Shown in pieces: positions 16,721-26,488 of a DNA stretch of 64,000 nt. The translations under genes were made by a program, and so were the position numbers. The notes under the pieces are model-generated. The model was not told the origin of the DNA. It did not search any database and worked only from the letters and a program-made list of their open reading frames with translations. How positions within the stretch are numbered: position 1 is the stretch's first letter; every line of letters begins with the position of its first letter. Source of the stretch: Siccibacter colletis (GTDB taxonomy: Bacteria > Pseudomonadota > Gammaproteobacteria > Enterobacterales > Enterobacteriaceae); the NCBI RefSeq assembly GCF_000696575.1, contig NZ_JMSQ01000011.1:62001-126000 (forward strand). Direction: 5' to 3'.

Positions 16721-17098
16721 TTATTTCTCCTCGCCTTCGGCCTGTTCCGCGCCTTCCTTATCAGCCTCGCTGTCATTACCCAGCGTGAAGTTGATAATGT
16801 CCGACACTTTCATGTTCGAAGCCTGATCCAGCTTCTCCTGCGCGGTTGCCAGATGGCCGTCCACTTTCTGCTGCACGGTATCGGCGATGCCGTTATCCAG
16901 TGCCGCCTGCGCCTCTTTACCGGCGTTTTCCGCCGAAGTCACCAGATCCTGCGTTGCCGCATCGGCTTTCTCTTTCATTTCGCCAGCCTGCTGGGTCACT
17001 TCATCCAGCGTTGCCTGCGCTTTCTCTTTGGTCGCATCGTCGCAGGCGCTCAGCAGCACAGTGGCGGCCAGCAGCGCGATAAGGGTACGTTTTTTCAT
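16721..17098 (-). CDS. Small helical lipoprotein of unknown function
   Basis: The 125-residue protein starts MKKRTLIALLAATVLLSACD, with lipobox LSAC. Asp follows the lipidated Cys, which in E. coli favours retention in the inner membrane. The body (residues 20-95) is Ala, Lys, Glu and Gln rich and forms a long amphipathic helix or coiled coil (TLDEVTQQAGEMKEKADAAT), and the tail is strongly acidic (EADKEGAEQAEGEEK). I know of no specific function. It is monocistronic and converges on the KilAC-type gene. Confidence 0.8.
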   Translation of the reverse strand: MKKRTLIALLAATVLLSACDDATKEKAQATLDEVTQQAGEMKEKADAATQDLVTSAENAGKEAQAALDNGIADTVQQKVDGHLATAQEKLDQASNMKVSDIINFTLGNDSEADKEGAEQAEGEEK

Positions 17099-17251
17099 AG
17101 GAAACCTGTCAGTAAGGAAATCGCAATAGCCAGTGGGTGCGACGTAAAGGCGTGCGCAACCGTACTGTTTAGTGCTGTTACCCTACCTCAGGTTCCCTTT
17201 CGGAACGTATTGGAAGGTAAAGAAGATAAAATAAACCGCCGCGCAGCCGTC

Positions 17252-18544
17252 TCAGGTCATCATGCCGCGTATAAATCCACACCGTTCTGCCTGGTCCAGG
17301 CGTAACAGCTGGGCATAGAACGCCCCGGCATCGGGCAACGCGGCGCAGCAGTCGAGAAATTTACCCATCCGCTCATCGGCGCTGAACGGCTCGTCCAGCG
17401 CCCCGCGGGCATTAAGCCGTTCGCCGTCCAGTTGCCGGCCATCGCGCAGCGTCACGGTGACCCGGTGCGGCAGGTTAGCAACCTCTGCTTCCTGTTGCGC
17501 CGACCAGGCCTGCATGGCAATGCGCGGCAGTAACGGGTTTGCAGCCTGACTGCGCACGGCATCGGGGGTAAAGTCGCGGACGCTGAGGGTGCCGTGGGTC
17601 AGCAGCATCGCCACGCAGTACGGCATCGAAAACCGCGCCTGCATCTCGTCCTGCGGCTGCGGGTACGCCAGATTGCGCCAGTTGGCGATGCCCACCGTGC
17701 AGCTGACCTGCTCCACGTCACTGGCGCTAAAGCTGTGCTGCGCCTGCAGATCGGCGATGGCGTCCAGCACCCGATGAGTGGAGCCACAGCAGGGGTATTT
17801 CTTCGGCATCAGGCCGATGCGCTCAATCACATGACGCGGGTGAACCAGCAGCGTCGGGGTGCCGGCTGTACCGTTATACAGCTCAATAAACCCCTGCGGG
17901 CCTTCGAGAATATCGAGCCGGCCCTGCATTCCGGTTTGCGCAAGGCGCGCCGCATCAACGGCGTTACGCGCCGCCATCCCGGCGTGAAACGGTTTCAGCG
18001 GCGTGCCGAACTGCCCCTTAACGCCGCTCGCCAGGCTGACGGCAATACTCAGGGTGCGGGCGATGGCGTCAGCATCTGAACCCATCAGCGCAGCCACCCC
18101 CGCCGCGCTGCCGATGCACCCCACGGTGGAGGTGGCGTGCCAGCCCGCGGTGTAGTGCGTGTAGCCGACGGCATCGCCAATAAACGCCTGGGCCTGGAGG
18201 CCGATAAGGTACGCGTCGATCAGCGCCGCACCGCTGGCCCGCTGCGCCAGCGCCACCGGCAGCAGGGCGGGAAGTAATACTGCCGAGGCATGGCTCATGC
18301 CCGGCGCAAAGTTATCATCGTAATCAATGGCGTGGGCAGCGGTCGCGTTAATCAGCGCGTCGTTTGCAAGGCTGCGCGGGGCCTCTCCCCAGGTCGCCTT
18401 CACTGCCAGGGTAGAGGCGTCGTCGCGCCCGGCCACCATGCAGGCAAGCGTGTCCGTGATGGCCTCGGCGGCGAGCTGACGCGCCCGCGGGCTGAACGGC
18501 GGCGGGGCGGCGCACCATTGCGCCAGCGTGGTTATCAGGGTCAT
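17252..18544 (-). CDS. MmgE/PrpD family protein
   Basis: The 430-residue protein shows the MmgE/PrpD fold: an N-terminal helical domain with NATAAHAIDYDDNF near residue 65 (family D-D pair), HASAVLLPALLP, TAGWHATSTVGCIG, and a KPFHAGMAARN loop near residue 185, then MPKKYPCCGSTHRVLDA near residue 245. The family includes 2-methylcitrate dehydratase, cis-aconitate decarboxylase and iminodisuccinate epimerase. AAGGAGCACAGGT precedes the start. It closes the operon of M20 amidohydrolase and dpp-type transporter, 11 nt after the last ATPase, so it probably acts on a product released from the imported compound. The substrate is unknown. Confidence 0.88.
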   Translation of the reverse strand: MTLITTLAQWCAAPPPFSPRARQLAAEAITDTLACMVAGRDDASTLAVKATWGEAPRSLANDALINATAAHAIDYDDNFAPGMSHASAVLLPALLPVALAQRASGAALIDAYLIGLQAQAFIGDAVGYTHYTAGWHATSTVGCIGSAAGVAALMGSDADAIARTLSIAVSLASGVKGQFGTPLKPFHAGMAARNAVDAARLAQTGMQGRLDILEGPQGFIELYNGTAGTPTLLVHPRHVIERIGLMPKKYPCCGSTHRVLDAIADLQAQHSFSASDVEQVSCTVGIANWRNLAYPQPQDEMQARFSMPYCVAMLLTHGTLSVRDFTPDAVRSQAANPLLPRIAMQAWSAQQEAEVANLPHRVTVTLRDGRQLDGERLNARGALDEPFSADERMGKFLDCCAALPDAGAFYAQLLRLDQAERCGFIRGMMT

Positions 18545-18555
18545 ACCTGTGCTCC

Positions 18556-19308
18556 TTATGCCTCGCTGGCTGCGAGAAATTCCCGGGTGTAGGCCTCGGT
18601 GGCGATGCCGTGCCGCAGGCTGTCAGCGCTCAGCTCCTCCAGCAGTTTCCCCTGATGCATAATCCCGACCCGCTGGCACAGATGGGTCATCACCGCCAGA
18701 TCGTGCGTCACCATCAGGTAGGTGAGGTTGCGCTGGCTGCGCATCCGGCTCAGCAGATTGAGGATCTCCGCCTGGACCGACACATCAAGGGCAGACGTTG
18801 GTTCATCGAGCAGCAGCACCGACGGTTCAAGGATCAGCGCCCGGGCAATGGCGACGCGCTGCCGCTGGCCGCCGGAGAGCTGGTGCGGATAACGGTAACG
18901 AAAAGCATCTGACAGCCCGACGGCGTGCAGTACTTCGCTGATGCGTGCTTCGTGGCGATCCATGCCGTGCAGCTTCAGTGGTTCACGCAGGCTGGCCCAC
19001 ACCATTTTGCGCGGGTGCAGCGAGGCATAGGGGTCCTGAAATACCATCTGCACCTGGCGGTAGAATGGCTTATCGCGATACGGCTGCTGCTCGCGGTTGT
19101 TAAACAGAATGTGGCCCTGATAGTGGTGATTCAGCCCGGCGAGCGCCCGCAGAATGGTGGATTTGCCGCAGCCGGATTCGCCGATCAGGCCGTAGCTCTC
19201 CCCGTGGGCGAGGGTGAGATTGACGCCTTCGACCACCCGTCGGTGACCAAAGGCGATGGTGAGATCCACTGTTTCAATGCTGCGGTCGGCGGCAAGAACG
19301 GCATTCAT
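18556..19308 (-). CDS. Peptide/nickel-type ABC transporter ATPase (DppF-like)
   Basis: The 250-residue ATPase carries Walker [10 protein letters not shown] near residue 43, signature [14 protein letters not shown], Walker B VLLLDEP and VTHDLAV. Residues [20 protein letters not shown] are typical of the oligopeptide/dipeptide subfamily. It pairs with the DppD-like ATPase encoded just upstream, overlapping by four bases (ATGA). It is shorter than E. coli DppF (about 330 residues) and lacks the C-terminal Fe-S/specificity extension of that family. Confidence 0.88.
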   Translation of the reverse strand: MNAVLAADRSIETVDLTIAFGHRRVVEGVNLTLAHGESYGLIGESGCGKSTILRALAGLNHHYQGHILFNNREQQPYRDKPFYRQVQMVFQDPYASLHPRKMVWASLREPLKLHGMDRHEARISEVLHAVGLSDAFRYRYPHQLSGGQRQRVAIARALILEPSVLLLDEPTSALDVSVQAEILNLLSRMRSQRNLTYLMVTHDLAVMTHLCQRVGIMHQGKLLEELSADSLRHGIATEAYTREFLAASEA

Positions 19309-20171
19309 AGCGCAACTCCATCACGGTAACGGGGGCCGGTAAGCCAGGCGGGATCGCGCGTCGGAACGCGCAGCGTTGCAACCGGCTGACGCAGACGCGG
19401 CTGGCTGGCGAGCAGCGCCTGGGTGTAGGGATGGCATGCCCGATCCAGCGCATCGGCGCGGATCTCTTCGACGATGCGCCCGGCGTACATCACCAGCACG
19501 CGATCGCAGAAGCGCGACACCAGGCTGAGATCGTGGGTGATAAACAGTAATCCGGTCTGCCGACGCTCCAGCTGTTCACCCAGAATGGTGAGCACCTGCC
19601 GCCGGACGGTCACATCCAGCGCCGAGGTCGGTTCATCGGCGATGATCAGATCCGGTTCCGGGATCAGCATCATGGCGATCATCACGCGCTGCCCCATGCC
19701 GCCGGAGATCTCGTGCGGGTAAAGTCGCGCCACGCTCTCCACGTCGCGGATATGAACCGAGGCCAGCATTTCCCGGGCGCGTTCGCGCGCCTCGGCTTTG
19801 CTGACGCGGCGGTGCAGGCGGAACGCTTCTGCGACCTGATCGCCGATACGCATCAGCGGGTTAAGCGAAAAGCGCGGGTCCTGCAAAATCATTGAAATAC
19901 GGTTTCCGCGTACCGTGCGCATCTGGCGCTCGCTGGCTGCCAGCAGATCGATTTCCCCGAACTGCATGCGGGTGGCTGAGATCCGTCCAGCCTTCGGCGT
20001 CAGTTTCAGCAGGGCGCGACAGGTCTGGGACTTGCCGGAGCCGGATTCACCGACGATGGCCACTTTCTCACGACCAACCTGGAAACTGACGTCGCGCACC
20101 GCAAGATGATCCTCATGCGCCACTTTGAACAGAATGTTGAGATTTTCGACGTCCAGCAGCGGTTTATTCAT
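19305..20171 (-). CDS. Peptide/nickel-type ABC transporter ATPase (DppD-like)
   Basis: The 288-residue ATPase has Walker A GESGSGKSQT near residue 38 (Gln at the position often held by Val or Thr), ISGGMGQRVMIAMM signature, Walker [14 protein letters not shown] and ITHDLSL. The C-terminal CHPYTQALLASQPRL is the typical DppD/OppD tail, though the final Cys cluster of those proteins is missing. It overlaps the DppC-like permease gene by eight bases. Together with the next gene it forms a heterodimeric motor in the cytoplasm. Confidence 0.88.
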   Translation of the reverse strand: MNKPLLDVENLNILFKVAHEDHLAVRDVSFQVGREKVAIVGESGSGKSQTCRALLKLTPKAGRISATRMQFGEIDLLAASERQMRTVRGNRISMILQDPRFSLNPLMRIGDQVAEAFRLHRRVSKAEARERAREMLASVHIRDVESVARLYPHEISGGMGQRVMIAMMLIPEPDLIIADEPTSALDVTVRRQVLTILGEQLERRQTGLLFITHDLSLVSRFCDRVLVMYAGRIVEEIRADALDRACHPYTQALLASQPRLRQPVATLRVPTRDPAWLTGPRYRDGVAL

Positions 20172-21099
20172 GGCGAATATCCATCACATCGCGCAGGCCA
20201 TCTCCGAGCAGGTTGAAGGCCAGGCTGGTAAACAGGATCGCTAACCCGGGAATGGCGGCAATCCAGCCATTGGCCAGCATGAACTCGCGGCCCGAGGCCA
20301 GCATTGCGCCCCACTCCGGGCTGGGAGCCTGAGCACCAAGGCCGAGGAACCCCAGTCCGGCGGCAGTAAGAATAATGGCGGCCATATTGAGGGTGACGCG
20401 CACCACCACCGACGGCAGGCAGATCGGCACGACGTGGCGCACGATGATGTGCCAGGCGGACGCGCCCTGTAAGCGCACCGCGGCGATGAAATCCATTCTG
20501 CGGATAGCCAGCGTTTCGGCGCGGGCCAGACGGGCAATGGGCGGCCAGGCGGAAAGCGAGATGGCAATAATGGCGTTCTCAATGCCGGGACCGAGTGCGG
20601 CGACGAAAGCCAGCGCCAGAATCAGGCTCGGGAAGGCGAGGAAGATGTCCACCAGCCGCATCAGCACGGTATCCACCCAGCCGCCGAGGTAACCTGCGGC
20701 AGTGCCAATCAGCAGCCCCAGCGGGGTGATGACGATCGCGGTCAGGGCCGCAATATAGAGCGTGATGCGCGCCCCGTAGAGCAGGCGGCTGAAGATATCG
20801 CGCCCCAGCTCGTCGGTGCCAAGCCAGTGGTCAGCGCCAGGCGGCTGGAGACGCTGCGCCAGGTTCTGGGCGTAGATATCCTGGTTTGCCAGCCAGGGCG
20901 CGAACAGCGCTGCGGCAACGATAACCAGCAGTACCAGCAGGCCAAACAGCGCCGAGCGGTTCGCGCGAAAGCGCCGCCACTGCAGCCACCACAGCTGCAC
21001 GTGGGCCTGCCACGGCGAGCGCGGTGCCGGGTCGCTGATCCAGGCGCGAAATCCCTGATGCGGGCGCGCCCGCAGTGACTTACTTACGGAATCGGTCAT
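20164..21099 (-). CDS. Peptide-type ABC transporter permease (DppC-like)
   Basis: The 311-residue protein has a cytoplasmic N-terminus, a first membrane span (SALFGLLVLLVIVAAALFAP), the DppC signature HWLGTDELGRDIFSRLLYGAR near residue 90, and an EAA loop (RLQGASAWHIIVRHVVPICL) near residue 210. Six membrane segments are visible. It would pair with the DppB-like permease whose stop overlaps its start by four bases. Confidence 0.9.
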   Translation of the reverse strand: MTDSVSKSLRARPHQGFRAWISDPAPRSPWQAHVQLWWLQWRRFRANRSALFGLLVLLVIVAAALFAPWLANQDIYAQNLAQRLQPPGADHWLGTDELGRDIFSRLLYGARITLYIAALTAIVITPLGLLIGTAAGYLGGWVDTVLMRLVDIFLAFPSLILALAFVAALGPGIENAIIAISLSAWPPIARLARAETLAIRRMDFIAAVRLQGASAWHIIVRHVVPICLPSVVVRVTLNMAAIILTAAGLGFLGLGAQAPSPEWGAMLASGREFMLANGWIAAIPGLAILFTSLAFNLLGDGLRDVMDIRHE

Positions 21100-22169
21100 G
21101 TGTGCTCCTGGCGCGTGCGCGGGTCAAAGAGGCGATACAGCAGATCGCACAGCAGGTTAAGGGCAACGAAAATTGCGCCGATGAGCAGCGTACAGCCCAC
21201 CACGGCGTTCATGTCGCCTGCCAGCAGGGCATTAGTGAGGTAGCGGCCAAAGCCGGGCCAGGCGAACACCGTTTCGGTGAGGACCGCGCCTTCCAGCAGC
21301 CAGGCCCAGGAGAGCGCCACCACGGTCAGCACCGGCACCGCGATGTTACGCAGGGCATGGACCCAGACGCAGCGCGCCCATGACAGCCCCTTTACCCTGG
21401 CGGTAATGATGTACTCCTGGGAGAGCTGCTCAATCATAAAGCTGCGGGTCATGCGGCTGATGTAGGCCAGAGCGCTCAGCCCGAGGATCGAGGCCGGGAG
21501 AATGATGTGTCCGAACACGTTCTTGAATACCGCCCAGTTGCCGCTCAGGGCGCTGTCGATAAGCCAGAAGCCGGTCACCGGTTGCAGGTCGAACTCGTAG
21601 ATAAAGTCGATGCGTCCCGGTCCGCCCGTCCAGCCCAGCGTGGCGTAGAACAGCATCAGCCCCATCAGCCCGAGCCAGAAGTGCGGCGTGGAGTAGCTCA
21701 GCAGACCGACGAAGCGAATAAGGTGATCGAACCAGGTGTTGCGATACATCGCGGCAAATACCCCGGCCGGAATGCCGAGGCCGACGCCGATAATCGCGGC
21801 CACCGTTGCCAGTTCAAGGGTGGCCGGGAAAACCCTGGCGATGTCGTCCAGCACCGGCTGGCTGGTGGTCAGCGCGGTGCCAAAATCGAGGTGCAGCAGA
21901 TGCCAGACGTAGTCGATAAACTGCTGCCACAGCGGCCGATCCAGCCCGAGCTGCCGGTACATCGTCTCGTAGGCCTGCTGGCTGGCATTGTCGCCGATCA
22001 CCGCCACCACCGGGTCGATCGGCAGCAGTCGACCGATGAAAAAGGTCAGCGCCGCCAGGCCCAGCAGCGTACAGGCGATGGAGAGCAGTCCACGCGTCAG
22101 GCGCCACGCCAGCCCGGAAAGCGGCGAGGGCGGTGTGGCGGGTGAGGCCGGGGTTATCACATGCGACAT
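21096..22169 (-). CDS. Peptide-type ABC transporter permease (DppB-like)
   Basis: The 357-residue protein has the DppB fold: first span LLSIACTLLGLAALTFFIGR, a periplasmic loop with LGLDRPLWQQFIDYVWHLLH, YSTPHFWLGLMGLMLFYATL, and an EAA loop (RVKGLSWARCVWVHALRNIA) near residue 260. It is slightly longer than E. coli DppB (339 residues) because of an N-terminal extension. It begins 11 nt after the binding-protein stop. Substrate class is peptides, nickel or opine-like compounds by family. Confidence 0.9.
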   Translation of the reverse strand: MSHVITPASPATPPSPLSGLAWRLTRGLLSIACTLLGLAALTFFIGRLLPIDPVVAVIGDNASQQAYETMYRQLGLDRPLWQQFIDYVWHLLHLDFGTALTTSQPVLDDIARVFPATLELATVAAIIGVGLGIPAGVFAAMYRNTWFDHLIRFVGLLSYSTPHFWLGLMGLMLFYATLGWTGGPGRIDFIYEFDLQPVTGFWLIDSALSGNWAVFKNVFGHIILPASILGLSALAYISRMTRSFMIEQLSQEYIITARVKGLSWARCVWVHALRNIAVPVLTVVALSWAWLLEGAVLTETVFAWPGFGRYLTNALLAGDMNAVVGCTLLIGAIFVALNLLCDLLYRLFDPRTRQEHT

Positions 22170-22180
22170 CGGAACCTCCG

Positions 22181-23773
22181 TTATTTACTGGCTGCGCCGT
22201 ACCAGGTGCGGAACCCGTTCCAGGTCCAGTTTTTCACCACCGGGTTCACCCCGGCGCTGTTGTACATCTGGAACATGATCGCCATCGGCCCTTTCTGCAT
22301 GATTTCCCGTTGCAGCTCGGCGTAGCGCTCGATGCGCTTCGCATCGTCCGGCTCCAGCAGCGCAGCCTCCACCTTCTGGTTCATTGCGGCGTCGTAATAG
22401 GCCGCGCGCCAGCTCGGATACTGGGTCGCACGCGCCTCTTTGCGGTTATCCGGGTTGTAGACCAGCCGCGAGGCGTTGCCGTAGGCGTCCGGCACCGAGG
22501 TCTGCCAGGCCATCATCGCGCTCTGGAATTCGCGCCCGCGCGCCCGGCTGAACAGCTGGGCGTTCGCCATGCGCTCAAGCTTCAGCGTTACGCCAATCTT
22601 TGCTGCATTCTGCTGAATGCTCTGGGCGATGGGAGCGGAGTGCGGCAGGGTGCCGAAAATCACTGAGGCGCTGAAGCCGTTCGGGTAGCCCGCCTCGCTC
22701 AGCAACTGCTTCGCTTTCTGCAGGTCGAGGCTGAAGGGCTGGCCCGCTTTCTCATCCAGCGCCCCGAATGCGCCAATCTGCGCGAAGCTGGCGCGCGGCA
22801 CGCCCAGATACGGCATCACGCTTTTCGCCAGCCCGTCGTAATCGATGAGATAGCGCATGGCGAGGCGCACCTTTTCGTTTTTGAAAATCGGATCTTCATT
22901 ATTGAAGGTCCAGAAGAAGAGCTGCGGTTTCAGCACCTGCGCCACCGTCACGTTGCCGCCCTCATCGAGGGTTTTCAGGTCGTCGGCCGACAGGTCACGG
23001 GCGATATCCACATCCCCCTGGGTGAGCAGCAACCGCTGGGTGCCGGTTTCGGCGACGTGGCGGATCAGCACGCGCTTCAGCGTGGGCGCTTTACCCCAGT
23101 AGTTGGGGGATGCCTGTAACATCACCCCTTCACCGGCATTCCAGCGCGCCAGCTGATACGGCCCGACGCAGGCGGTGTGGGTAGCGAGGTACTTGTGGCC
23201 CAGATCCCCATCCACGGCCTCTTTTTCAAGCAGCTTGCGGTTAAGCAGCGTGGCGACTTTATCGGCGGCAATGGACTGTAAAATCAGGTTGGTGGGATAG
23301 GCTTTGTCGAGCGTCATCACCAGGGTCTTCTCATCCGGCGCGGTAATGCGCGTCTCCACGTTCTCTTTGTTAAACCCAAACTCGGTCACCTGAGCGGCGT
23401 TGCCATAGCCAAGCTTCACGACGCGCTGCAGCGACCAGGCGAGATCCCCTGCGGTCGCCGGGGAGCCGTCGGCAAACTTCAGGTTGTCCTGCAGATGAAA
23501 CGTAATGGTTTTACGATCCGGCGAGACGTCCCAGCGCTTTGCCAGCGCCGGGACCACCTTTGTCTCATCCTTAACGTCGAAGTCCACCAGCGCATCGCAG
23601 GTGTTGGCGTAAATTTCACTGGTGACCACTTCGCCAATCTGCGCCGGGTCCCAGGTACTGATGGCATCAATGTTCCAGGCCATCACCAGCGAGTCGGGCG
23701 GCGTGGCGGCCTGAGCCGTGGCGGCACAGGCACCGGTCAGTGCCAGTGCGGCGGCAATCTGCGTAAGTTTCAT
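22181..23773 (-). CDS. Periplasmic binding protein, SBP family 5
   Basis: From ATG 23773, preceded by GGAGAAGCTG, the protein has 530 residues with a signal peptide (MKLTQIAAALALTGACAATA then QA-ATPP). Family 5 landmarks are visible: TWDPAQIGEVVTSEIYANTC near residue 40, VPALAKRWDVSPDRKTITFH, FADGSPATAGDLAWSLQRV. A second in-frame ATG four codons upstream (23785) has no leader and is less likely. It feeds the DppBCDF-like membrane complex. The presence of an M20 peptidase gene 17 nt upstream suggests that the ligand is an N-acyl or amide-linked amino-acid derivative; this is inference. Confidence 0.88.
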   Translation of the reverse strand: MKLTQIAAALALTGACAATAQAATPPDSLVMAWNIDAISTWDPAQIGEVVTSEIYANTCDALVDFDVKDETKVVPALAKRWDVSPDRKTITFHLQDNLKFADGSPATAGDLAWSLQRVVKLGYGNAAQVTEFGFNKENVETRITAPDEKTLVMTLDKAYPTNLILQSIAADKVATLLNRKLLEKEAVDGDLGHKYLATHTACVGPYQLARWNAGEGVMLQASPNYWGKAPTLKRVLIRHVAETGTQRLLLTQGDVDIARDLSADDLKTLDEGGNVTVAQVLKPQLFFWTFNNEDPIFKNEKVRLAMRYLIDYDGLAKSVMPYLGVPRASFAQIGAFGALDEKAGQPFSLDLQKAKQLLSEAGYPNGFSASVIFGTLPHSAPIAQSIQQNAAKIGVTLKLERMANAQLFSRARGREFQSAMMAWQTSVPDAYGNASRLVYNPDNRKEARATQYPSWRAAYYDAAMNQKVEAALLEPDDAKRIERYAELQREIMQKGPMAIMFQMYNSAGVNPVVKNWTWNGFRTWYGAASK

Positions 23774-23790
23774 CAGCTTCTCCATGTGAA

Positions 23791-25218
23791 TTACTGGGTG
23801 TCCGGACGCGGTTGAATCGGCGGTTTCACCTCTGCCGGGATCGGGCAGTGGTACGGTTTTTCGCTCACCTGCTCGAAGTGCGCTTTTTTCACCTGGGCGA
23901 GCAGCACTTTGTCGGTCAGCGCATCGACGGCGGTGGCGGCCATCACTTTGGCGACGTGCGCCAGCGCTTTATGCGCGGCAGGCATTTTTCCCTGGGCGGT
24001 AAGCTGCCAGGAGTGGCCCGGCGTGCCGATGGCCATGGTGGGGATGTGAGCCTGTACGGTGGGGATCACCCAGCTGACGTCACCGACGTCGGTGGAGCCG
24101 ATCATCACCTCGCCGTGGGTGTCGAGCGGAATGATGTAGTCGCTGAGCGGGGCGGGTTGCGCGGGCTTAACCCCGGTTTTGCGGTAGCAGCTGGCGATCT
24201 CCTCCGCAGAGAGCGTGGTCTGGATTTCGGCTGCGAAGGCGCGGTCGGCGTCATCGAACGGCACTGTACCGAGGGCTTCCAGATTGCGCTGCATGGCTTC
24301 CTCCAGCGGGCGGTTACCCAGCAGGTTGGAGACCGCGCTCATGATGCTGATCTCCACTTGGGTATCGGTCATCAGCGCCGCACCTTCGGCGATGCGCTTC
24401 ACCCGCTCGTTCAGCTCGAACATGGCGTGCACGTCCCGGGCGCGGATGGCGTAGCGCACGGTGGATTTCGCCTGCACCACGTTAGGCGCTACGCCGCCGG
24501 CATCAAGAAAGGCATAGTGGATACGCGAATCCTGCGGCACGTGCTCGCGCAGAAACTGCACCCCGACGTTCATCAGTTCGGCTGCATCCAGCGCGCTGCG
24601 GCCCAGATGGGGCGAGGCGGCGGCATGGGAGGAGCGTCCGCTGAAAGCGAAATCCATGCGGGTATTCGCCAGCGACAGCGGCTTCGCCACTTCGTGATGG
24701 GCACTCGGGTGCCAGGTAATGGCAACGTCCACCCCTTCGAATGCCCCGGCGCGTGCCATAAAGGATTTCGCCGCGCCGCCTTCCTCTGCCGGGCAGCCGT
24801 AATAGCGCACCCGGCCTGGCGTACCGGTCTCTTCCAGCCAGGCTTTAAGCGCTGTGGCGGCGAGCATCGCGCCGGAACCCAGCAGGTTGTGCCCGCAGCC
24901 GTGCCCGTTGCCGTTACCCGGCAGCGGCGCGTAGTGCGCGACGCCCGCTTGCTGGCTCAGGCCGGGCAGGGCGTCATACTCACCGAGAAACGCAATAATT
25001 GGCCCGCCTTCGCCGGCTTCGCCCATCACCGCCGTGGGGATATCCGCGACGTTTTCCGTGACGCGAAAGCCCTGCTGCTTCAGCATCGCCGTGTGCTCGG
25101 TCACCGAGCGGTACTCGGTGTAGCAAATTTCCGGCGTGCCCCAGACGCGATCGCTGAGATCGCAGAATGCCTGCTGGTGTGCCTCTACCCATCTGAAGAG
25201 TGCTGCTTTGTTTTCCAT
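23791..25218 (-). CDS. M20 family amidohydrolase, AbgB-like
   Basis: The 475-residue protein is an M20D metallo-amidohydrolase. Metal-binding and catalytic segments visible are FLGEYDALPG near residue 78, NGNGHGCGHNLLGSGA near residue 102, YGCPAEEGGAAKSF near residue 140, and ITWHPSAHHEV near residue 168. GRSSHAAASPHLGRSALDA marks the dimerisation domain. Length and motifs resemble AbgB (p-aminobenzoyl-glutamate hydrolase subunit B), but no AbgA-like partner gene is adjacent. It leads the operon with the dpp-type importer and the MmgE/PrpD gene, and would cleave the imported compound in the cytoplasm. Confidence 0.88.
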   Translation of the reverse strand: MENKAALFRWVEAHQQAFCDLSDRVWGTPEICYTEYRSVTEHTAMLKQQGFRVTENVADIPTAVMGEAGEGGPIIAFLGEYDALPGLSQQAGVAHYAPLPGNGNGHGCGHNLLGSGAMLAATALKAWLEETGTPGRVRYYGCPAEEGGAAKSFMARAGAFEGVDVAITWHPSAHHEVAKPLSLANTRMDFAFSGRSSHAAASPHLGRSALDAAELMNVGVQFLREHVPQDSRIHYAFLDAGGVAPNVVQAKSTVRYAIRARDVHAMFELNERVKRIAEGAALMTDTQVEISIMSAVSNLLGNRPLEEAMQRNLEALGTVPFDDADRAFAAEIQTTLSAEEIASCYRKTGVKPAQPAPLSDYIIPLDTHGEVMIGSTDVGDVSWVIPTVQAHIPTMAIGTPGHSWQLTAQGKMPAAHKALAHVAKVMAATAVDALTDKVLLAQVKKAHFEQVSEKPYHCPIPAEVKPPIQPRPDTQ

Positions 25219-25339
25219 GGTGTTCCCCGTGTCGCTGGCCTGCGTGATGTTGTCGTCCTCTCAGCATGCGCAAAAACGCTTTCGCGATGCCAATGAGCAA
25301 TTCACATCGCCTGTTCCGTTTTTGCATAGGCGGCGTGCA

Positions 25340-26254
25340 TCAGGCTGCGTGGGCGGTTTCACTGTGCAAAATTCGCTGCCACAGCTGCTCTGCCTGCGGG
25401 TTACGCAGCACCGGCTGGCGATAAAGACGGATCGCCAGCGTCATCTCCCACTCGCCGCGATCTGCACGCACCAGGCTGCCGTTCGACAGCTCCTCATGTA
25501 CCAGGCTCAGCGGCAGCCAGGCGACGCCGCCGCCAGCCAGCGCCATTGCTTTCAGGTTGACCGACATGCCGTTTTCATAGACCGGCTCCAGCGGCAGCGG
25601 GCGCTCGCTCAGCATCTGCGCCAGCGCATGGGCAAAGAAGGAGTGGCCGCCGTAGCTCAGCCACGGCACTGGCCCGCCGCTGGCGCTGAGGGGATAGAGC
25701 GGCTGGCCGCTGCTGTCCGGGCGACACACCGGGATCGCCCACTCCCGCCCGAGCTGCACCATCGGGTAAGGCGCAAGCTGGTGGATAAGCGACACCGCGT
25801 CGTTGGCGTAGGTGAGTAAAAAATCGGTTTCACCGCTGTGCAGGGTGGCAATGTGCTCGACGAAGCTCGGCTTGGAGTTACACATGCGGATGTAGCCAAG
25901 CTGCTGTTGCAGATTCAAGCGCTGGATCCAGTCCGGGAAAAAGGTCAGCGAGAGGGTATTGAGCATGGCGAAGCGCAGCACCGCGGTACGCGACCTGAAA
26001 CGCTGGCTAAGATCGTTGCGCAGATGGGACATCGAGAACACCGTTTCGCTGGCGGTGGCAAGAAAGCTCTCTCCCTCCGGGGTCAGCGTGACCGGATTGG
26101 TGTTGCGGTCAAACAGCGGCACCCCCAGCCACTCTTCCAGCTGGCGTATACGGCGGCTCAGCGCGGACTGGGTAATGCAGCGCTCGTCGGCGGCGCGGGT
26201 AAAACTCTGGCTGCGGGCGACGCTGAGAAAATCTTCGAACCATTTCAATTCCAT
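25340..26254 (-). CDS. LysR-family transcriptional regulator
   Basis: From ATG 26254 (GAGG seven bases before it) the protein has 304 residues. The N-terminal helix-turn-helix reads MELKWFEDFLSVARSQSFTR then AADERCITQSALSRRIRQLE, and the rest is a two-lobed effector domain. The N-terminus resembles the HypT (YjiE) branch. It lies 121 nt upstream of the M20 amidohydrolase on the same strand, so it is the likely operon regulator. The longer frame to 26344 lacks a ribosome binding site. The effector is unknown; a ligand related to the imported compound is plausible. Confidence 0.88.
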   Translation of the reverse strand: MELKWFEDFLSVARSQSFTRAADERCITQSALSRRIRQLEEWLGVPLFDRNTNPVTLTPEGESFLATASETVFSMSHLRNDLSQRFRSRTAVLRFAMLNTLSLTFFPDWIQRLNLQQQLGYIRMCNSKPSFVEHIATLHSGETDFLLTYANDAVSLIHQLAPYPMVQLGREWAIPVCRPDSSGQPLYPLSASGGPVPWLSYGGHSFFAHALAQMLSERPLPLEPVYENGMSVNLKAMALAGGGVAWLPLSLVHEELSNGSLVRADRGEWEMTLAIRLYRQPVLRNPQAEQLWQRILHSETAHAA

Positions 26255-26488
26255 AGCGAGACCTCGTTGGATGAATGGGAAAATAAGACTCAGGTTGATG
26301 CACGCAAGAAACGCGCCAGACCTGCGCGCAGGGCTGTACCGCAACCCACGGGCAGTAATAATGGGCAGATAATCCCCGTGAGCGCGCAGGCTGCACCGAT
26401 GCAGTGCAGATGGAAAGGGATGCAGGGAGCGAAGGGTTGACGCTGTGGTGAATTGCGCTTGACCCGGCGCGGCCAGAATGGAATTATA

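Noticed and set aside
23812-25296. 494-codon frame antisense to the M20 amidohydrolase gene
   Set aside because: The opposite strand encodes an intact M20 enzyme with all metal motifs; the antisense product is His- and Arg-rich and featureless.
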